In this document: positions 61,174-64,000 of the stretch, piece after piece | Position numbering within the stretch: the first letter of the stretch is position 1 | Layout of the letters: the number at the start of each line of letters is the position of its first letter | Source: an uncultured Sulfitobacter sp. | GTDB taxonomy: Bacteria; Pseudomonadota; Alphaproteobacteria; Rhodobacterales; Rhodobacteraceae | Direction of reading: 5' to 3' | Assembly: GCF_947502895.1 (NCBI RefSeq) | Contig: NZ_CANNBM010000003.1 | Location: 124,001-188,000 of the forward strand | Length of the DNA: 64,000 bases | Position numbers and translations under genes: made by a program | The notes under the pieces: generated by a model | Seen by the model: only the letters and a program-made list of their open reading frames with translations | The model's database searches: none | Told to the model about the DNA's origin: nothing

Positions 61174-62189
61174 GCGATCTTCTCAAACCCCTGATTGATG
61201 CGGCCGCAAACGGCCCCCTTACCCGTGCACAGGCCGAAGAGGCCTTTAGCATTCTGTTTGAGGGCGAAGCGACCCCCAGCCAGATTGGCGGATTGCTGAT
61301 GGCGCTGCGCACGCGGGGCGAAACCGTGGACGAATACGCCGCCGCCGCCGCCGTGATGCGGGCGAAATGCAACAAGGTGCGCGCGCCCGAGGGCGCTATG
61401 GACATTGTAGGCACTGGAGGTGACGGCAAAGGCACGCTGAATATCTCGACTGCGACGGCCTTTGTGGTGGCGGGGGCTGGTGTCGTGGTGGCCAAACACG
61501 GCAATCGAAATCTTAGCTCCAAGTCAGGGGCGGCGGATGCGCTGACGCAAATGGGCTTAAACACGATGGTCGGTGCGCCCGTGGTGGAAAAAGCGCTTAG
61601 TGAGGCTGGCATCGGCTTTATGATGGCCCCCATGCATCACCCTGCCATTGCGCATGTGATGCCGACAAGGTCAGAGCTGGGCACGCGGACCATCTTCAAC
61701 ATCCTTGGCCCCCTCACCAATCCAGCTGGCGTCAAACGCCAGCTTACAGGGACGTATATGCGCGAACTTACGCGCCCGATGGCTGAAACGCTCAAACTCC
61801 TCGGCTCGGATGTGGCGTGGCTTGTCCATGGGTCAGACGGCACGGACGAGCTGACGATAACTGGCGTAAGCTGGGTCAGCGCACTGGGCAAAGATGGCCG
61901 GATCGACGATATCGAGATACACCCCGAGGACGCAGGCCTGCCTGTGCATCCCTTCGAGGCTATCGTGGGTGGTACGCCCGAAGAAAACGCAGTGGCGTTC
62001 AACGCCTTGCTGGATGGCTCACAATCGGCCTATCGCGATGCCGTTCTACTGAATTCTGCAGCGGCCTTGGTGATTGCCGATGCGGCGCCCGATCTCAAGT
62101 CAGGGGTTGAGATGGCACGCGCCAGCATCGATTCTGGTGCTGCGCGGGATAAAATCTCGGCCGTTGCGCGTATTACACAAGACGGCTGA
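61170..62189 (+). CDS. trpD: anthranilate phosphoribosyltransferase
   Basis: 339 residues. It joins anthranilate and PRPP. Signatures are DIVGTGGDGKGTLNISTATA, VVAKHGNRNLSSKSGAADAL and the PRPP/Mg region near GTDELTITG. The ATG overlaps trpG by 4 bases, and its stop overlaps ung by one base (TGATG). Confidence 0.97.
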   Translation: MSDLLKPLIDAAANGPLTRAQAEEAFSILFEGEATPSQIGGLLMALRTRGETVDEYAAAAAVMRAKCNKVRAPEGAMDIVGTGGDGKGTLNISTATAFVVAGAGVVVAKHGNRNLSSKSGAADALTQMGLNTMVGAPVVEKALSEAGIGFMMAPMHHPAIAHVMPTRSELGTRTIFNILGPLTNPAGVKRQLTGTYMRELTRPMAETLKLLGSDVAWLVHGSDGTDELTITGVSWVSALGKDGRIDDIEIHPEDAGLPVHPFEAIVGGTPEENAVAFNALLDGSQSAYRDAVLLNSAAALVIADAAPDLKSGVEMARASIDSGAARDKISAVARITQDG

Positions 62190-62878
62190 TGTTCGACCTG
62201 AGCCATCTTGGCGCGTGGCGCGATCTGCCGTTCTTCACCACCGTCTTGCCCCAGATTGAGGCTAAACTGGCGCAGGAAACACGCGCCATTCTGCCACCCG
62301 CCGCCCATGTGTTTGCTGCCCTCCAGCGGACCCAGCCTGACGACGTGAACGTGGTGATATTCGGCCAAGATCCTTACCCGCAACCCGGCAAGGCCGAAGG
62401 CATCGCCTTTTCTATTCCTGATGACTACGCAAAAAGCGCACGCCGCGACAGTCTCGACAATATTCTGGGCGAGTTGCACAGCGATCTGGGCGTGCAACGC
62501 CGCAGCACCAGCCTTGCCGACTGGACAGACAAGGGGGTGCTATTGTTCAACTGCCTAGCGCTCACCGTGCCCGAAGGCAAAGCAGGTGGCCACCGCAGCC
62601 TCGGCTGGAAGATCCTGACCGACCAGATCATTGCACGGCTTAGCGATCGCCCCCGCGCCTATCTTTTGTGGGGGGGCGATGCCCACAAAGCAGCACAATC
62701 GGTAGATGGCACCGTGAACTTCAAACTACAGTCCTCCCACCCCTCACCCTTGGGCTGGAAGAAAACAGGCGCAAACTTTGAACCGTTTCACGGCTCAAAA
62801 CCCTTTAGCCGCACCAATGCGTGGTTGCGTAGCACAGGCCATGCGTCCATAAACTGGGGCGATCCGGAGGGGCCATGA
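62189..62878 (+). CDS. ung: uracil-DNA glycosylase, family 1
   Basis: 229 residues. The water-activating motif is VVIFGQDPYPQPGKAEGIAF, the uracil-recognition Asn is in VLLFNCLALTVPEGKAGGH, and the minor-groove loop is SSHPSPLGWKK. It removes uracil from DNA. Its place between trpD and trpC, with 1-base and 4-base overlaps, makes it part of the trp transcript. The product limits damage from dUTP, which Dcd makes. Confidence 0.93.
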   Translation: MFDLSHLGAWRDLPFFTTVLPQIEAKLAQETRAILPPAAHVFAALQRTQPDDVNVVIFGQDPYPQPGKAEGIAFSIPDDYAKSARRDSLDNILGELHSDLGVQRRSTSLADWTDKGVLLFNCLALTVPEGKAGGHRSLGWKILTDQIIARLSDRPRAYLLWGGDAHKAAQSVDGTVNFKLQSSHPSPLGWKKTGANFEPFHGSKPFSRTNAWLRSTGHASINWGDPEGP

Positions 62879-63687
62879 CACATACAATCCTAGACAAAAT
62901 CAAAGCATATAAACTGGAAGAAATTGCCGCCGACAAAGCCGCAATGCCACTTGCCGACGTTGAGGCAGCCGCCGCAGCAGCGCCGCCTGTGCGCCCATTT
63001 GCCGATGCCTTGCTTACCGCCTCTATTGAAAACTACGGCCTGATCGCAGAGATCAAAAAGGCCAGCCCGTCCAAAGGGTTGATCCGCGAAGACTTCCAGC
63101 CCGCAGCATTGGCCGAGGCCTATGCCGCTGGCGGGGCCACCTGTCTGTCAGTGCTGACCGACACGCCCAGCTTTCAGGGCGCAAAAGAGTTTCTGGTTGA
63201 TGCGCGCGCCGCCTGTGATCTTCCCGTTTTGCGCAAGGATTTCATGTACGACATTTACCAAGTTGCCGAGGCCCGCAGCATGGGGGCCGACTGTATTCTT
63301 ATCATCATGGCCTCTGTCTCGGATGCGCAAGCAGCCGAGCTGGAGGATGCCGCAACACATTACGGCATGGACGCGCTCATTGAGACCCATAGCGCCGAAG
63401 AGCTTGAGCGCGCACTGCAGCTGAAATCCCGCATGATCGGCATCAACAACCGAAATCTCAACACCTTCGAGACATCGCTGGATGTCACCCGCACCCTGTC
63501 CAAACACATTCCAGGTGAGCGGATGATTGTATGTGAAAGCGGGCTCAATACGCCCGAAGACCTAGCCGATATGGCCCGTTATGGTGCGCGTAGTTTCCTG
63601 ATCGGCGAAAGCCTGATGCGGCAGGAAGACGTGGCCGCCGCCACGCGGAACCTGCTGGCCAATCCCCTCCGCGCGGGAGGCATGTAA
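62875..63687 (+). CDS. trpC: indole-3-glycerol phosphate synthase
   Basis: 270 residues, a single-domain TrpC without fused TrpF. Catalytic parts are LIAEIKKASPSKGLI, VLTDTPSFQGAKEFL, LRKDFMYDIYQVAEARSMGA, GINNRNLNTFETSLDVT and CESGLNTPEDLADM. It closes CdRP to indole-glycerol phosphate. Overlaps ung by ATGA and moaC by a shared A (TAATG). Confidence 0.97.
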   Translation: MTHTILDKIKAYKLEEIAADKAAMPLADVEAAAAAAPPVRPFADALLTASIENYGLIAEIKKASPSKGLIREDFQPAALAEAYAAGGATCLSVLTDTPSFQGAKEFLVDARAACDLPVLRKDFMYDIYQVAEARSMGADCILIIMASVSDAQAAELEDAATHYGMDALIETHSAEELERALQLKSRMIGINNRNLNTFETSLDVTRTLSKHIPGERMIVCESGLNTPEDLADMARYGARSFLIGESLMRQEDVAAATRNLLANPLRAGGM

Positions 63688-64000
63688 TGGCCCTGACCCA
63701 TTTCGACGGTGACGGTCATGCGCATATGGTTGATGTCTCGGAAAAGGCCGTGACGTCGCGTATTGCAACAGCCGAAAATCACATCAAGATGATGCGGGAA
63801 ACCTTTGATATTATTACTGAAGGTCGCGCAAAAAAGGGCGATGTCCTAGGTGTGGCGCGGCTTGCTGGTATCATGGCTGCAAAAAAGACGTCTGATCTGA
63901 TCCCCTTATGTCACCCTTTGCCGATCACTTCCGTATCGGTTGATCTGGTACCCGATGCCGATCTGCCCGGTATCCGCATAACCGCAACGGTGAAAACCAC
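63687..64000 (+). CDS. moaC: cyclic pyranopterin monophosphate synthase, N-terminal part (cut by window edge)
   Basis: The first 104 codons are present. The peptide starts MALTHFDGDGHAHMVDVSEK and includes GDVLGVARLAGIMAAKKTSD and LIPLCHPLPITSVSVDL, the typical MoaC core with the Cys-His-Pro loop. MoaC works with MoaA in making molybdopterin precursor Z (cPMP). TAATG overlap with trpC shows it is in the same operon; the trpC-moaC-moeA order is usual in Rhodobacteraceae. Confidence 0.95.
   Translation, partial: MALTHFDGDGHAHMVDVSEKAVTSRIATAENHIKMMRETFDIITEGRAKKGDVLGVARLAGIMAAKKTSDLIPLCHPLPITSVSVDLVPDADLPGIRITATVKT

Noticed and set aside
1..64000. CRISPR arrays, intact insertion sequences, prophage or integrase genes
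   Set aside because: No regularly spaced direct repeats, transposase or integrase motifs were found in any frame.

Overview
The window reads as a chromosomal segment of an alphaproteobacterium, most likely a marine Roseobacter-group member of the Rhodobacteraceae. I base this on the moderately high GC, the yceD-rpmF-plsX-fabH-ihfA-MerR block followed by a double-length dCTP deaminase, the trpGDC-moaC order, a class II (B12-dependent) ribonucleotide reductase, an OlsB-type ornithine lipid acyltransferase and an MttB-family methyltransferase without a pyrrolysine codon. It is mostly core genome. There is no CRISPR array, no intact insertion sequence and no prophage.

Layout. 0-8 kb: a truncated DEAD-box helicase, a NYN/LOTUS RNA-associated protein, a DMT transporter, eno with a small acetyltransferase cluster behind it, and divergent anmK and tyrS. 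8-11.5 kb (minus): a Uup-like ABC-F protein, OlsB and a BamE-like lipoprotein. 11.5-17.8 kb (plus): ribosome, phospholipid and fatty acid genes (yceD, rpmF, plsX, fabH), ihfA, a MerR protein with a very long acidic tail, tRNA-Pro(GGG) and dcd. 17.8-25.2 kb (minus): a tightly packed run of scpB, scpA, nagZ, a SPOR protein, argS, a catalytically dead SDR-like protein and dgt. 25.3-31.8 kb: erpA, xthA, a secreted RTX/DUF4214 protein, an HNH nuclease, an esterase, an AlkA-type glycosylase and cobK. 31.8-38.7 kb: an MFS transporter, then a minus-strand group with an NDUFAF6-like squalene/phytoene-synthase homologue, a methyltransferase, an alpha/beta hydrolase, cimA and cysS. 38.9-44.3 kb is the most accessory-looking part: an aminotransferase, a beta-barrel protein, the MttB-family methyltransferase, an EF-hand protein and an ECF sigma factor. 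44.3-48.8 kb: nrdJ with a probable NrdR box, a poorly explained intergenic region and tRNA-Pro(TGG). 48.9-54 kb: DUF192, a double cold-shock protein, pdxH, fabI, a LysE exporter, gpt and an aminotransferase. 54.1-64 kb: ppiD and trpE, a TetR/DUF1772 pair with twin operators, a divergent polysaccharide deacetylase, then trpG-trpD-ung-trpC-moaC running off the end.

How the genes work together. Several share themes: deoxynucleotide supply and uracil control (nrdJ, dcd, dgt, ung), murein recycling (anmK, nagZ, SPOR protein), membrane lipid synthesis (plsX, fabH, fabI, olsB), cobalamin (cobK as supply; nrdJ and perhaps the MttB protein's corrinoid partner as demand) and tryptophan synthesis. Minus-strand operons often use 4-nt GTGA overlaps, so several starts are GTG.

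The observations most worth a second look are the NDUFAF6-like protein lacking the prenyl-synthase Asp motifs, the candidate tandem NrdR boxes far upstream of nrdJ, the twin CGTA-N8-TACG operators, the short ORF with a strong ribosome binding site ahead of the MttB gene, ung inside the trp operon, and several dispersed-repeat candidates. I saw no convincing new defence or mobile system.
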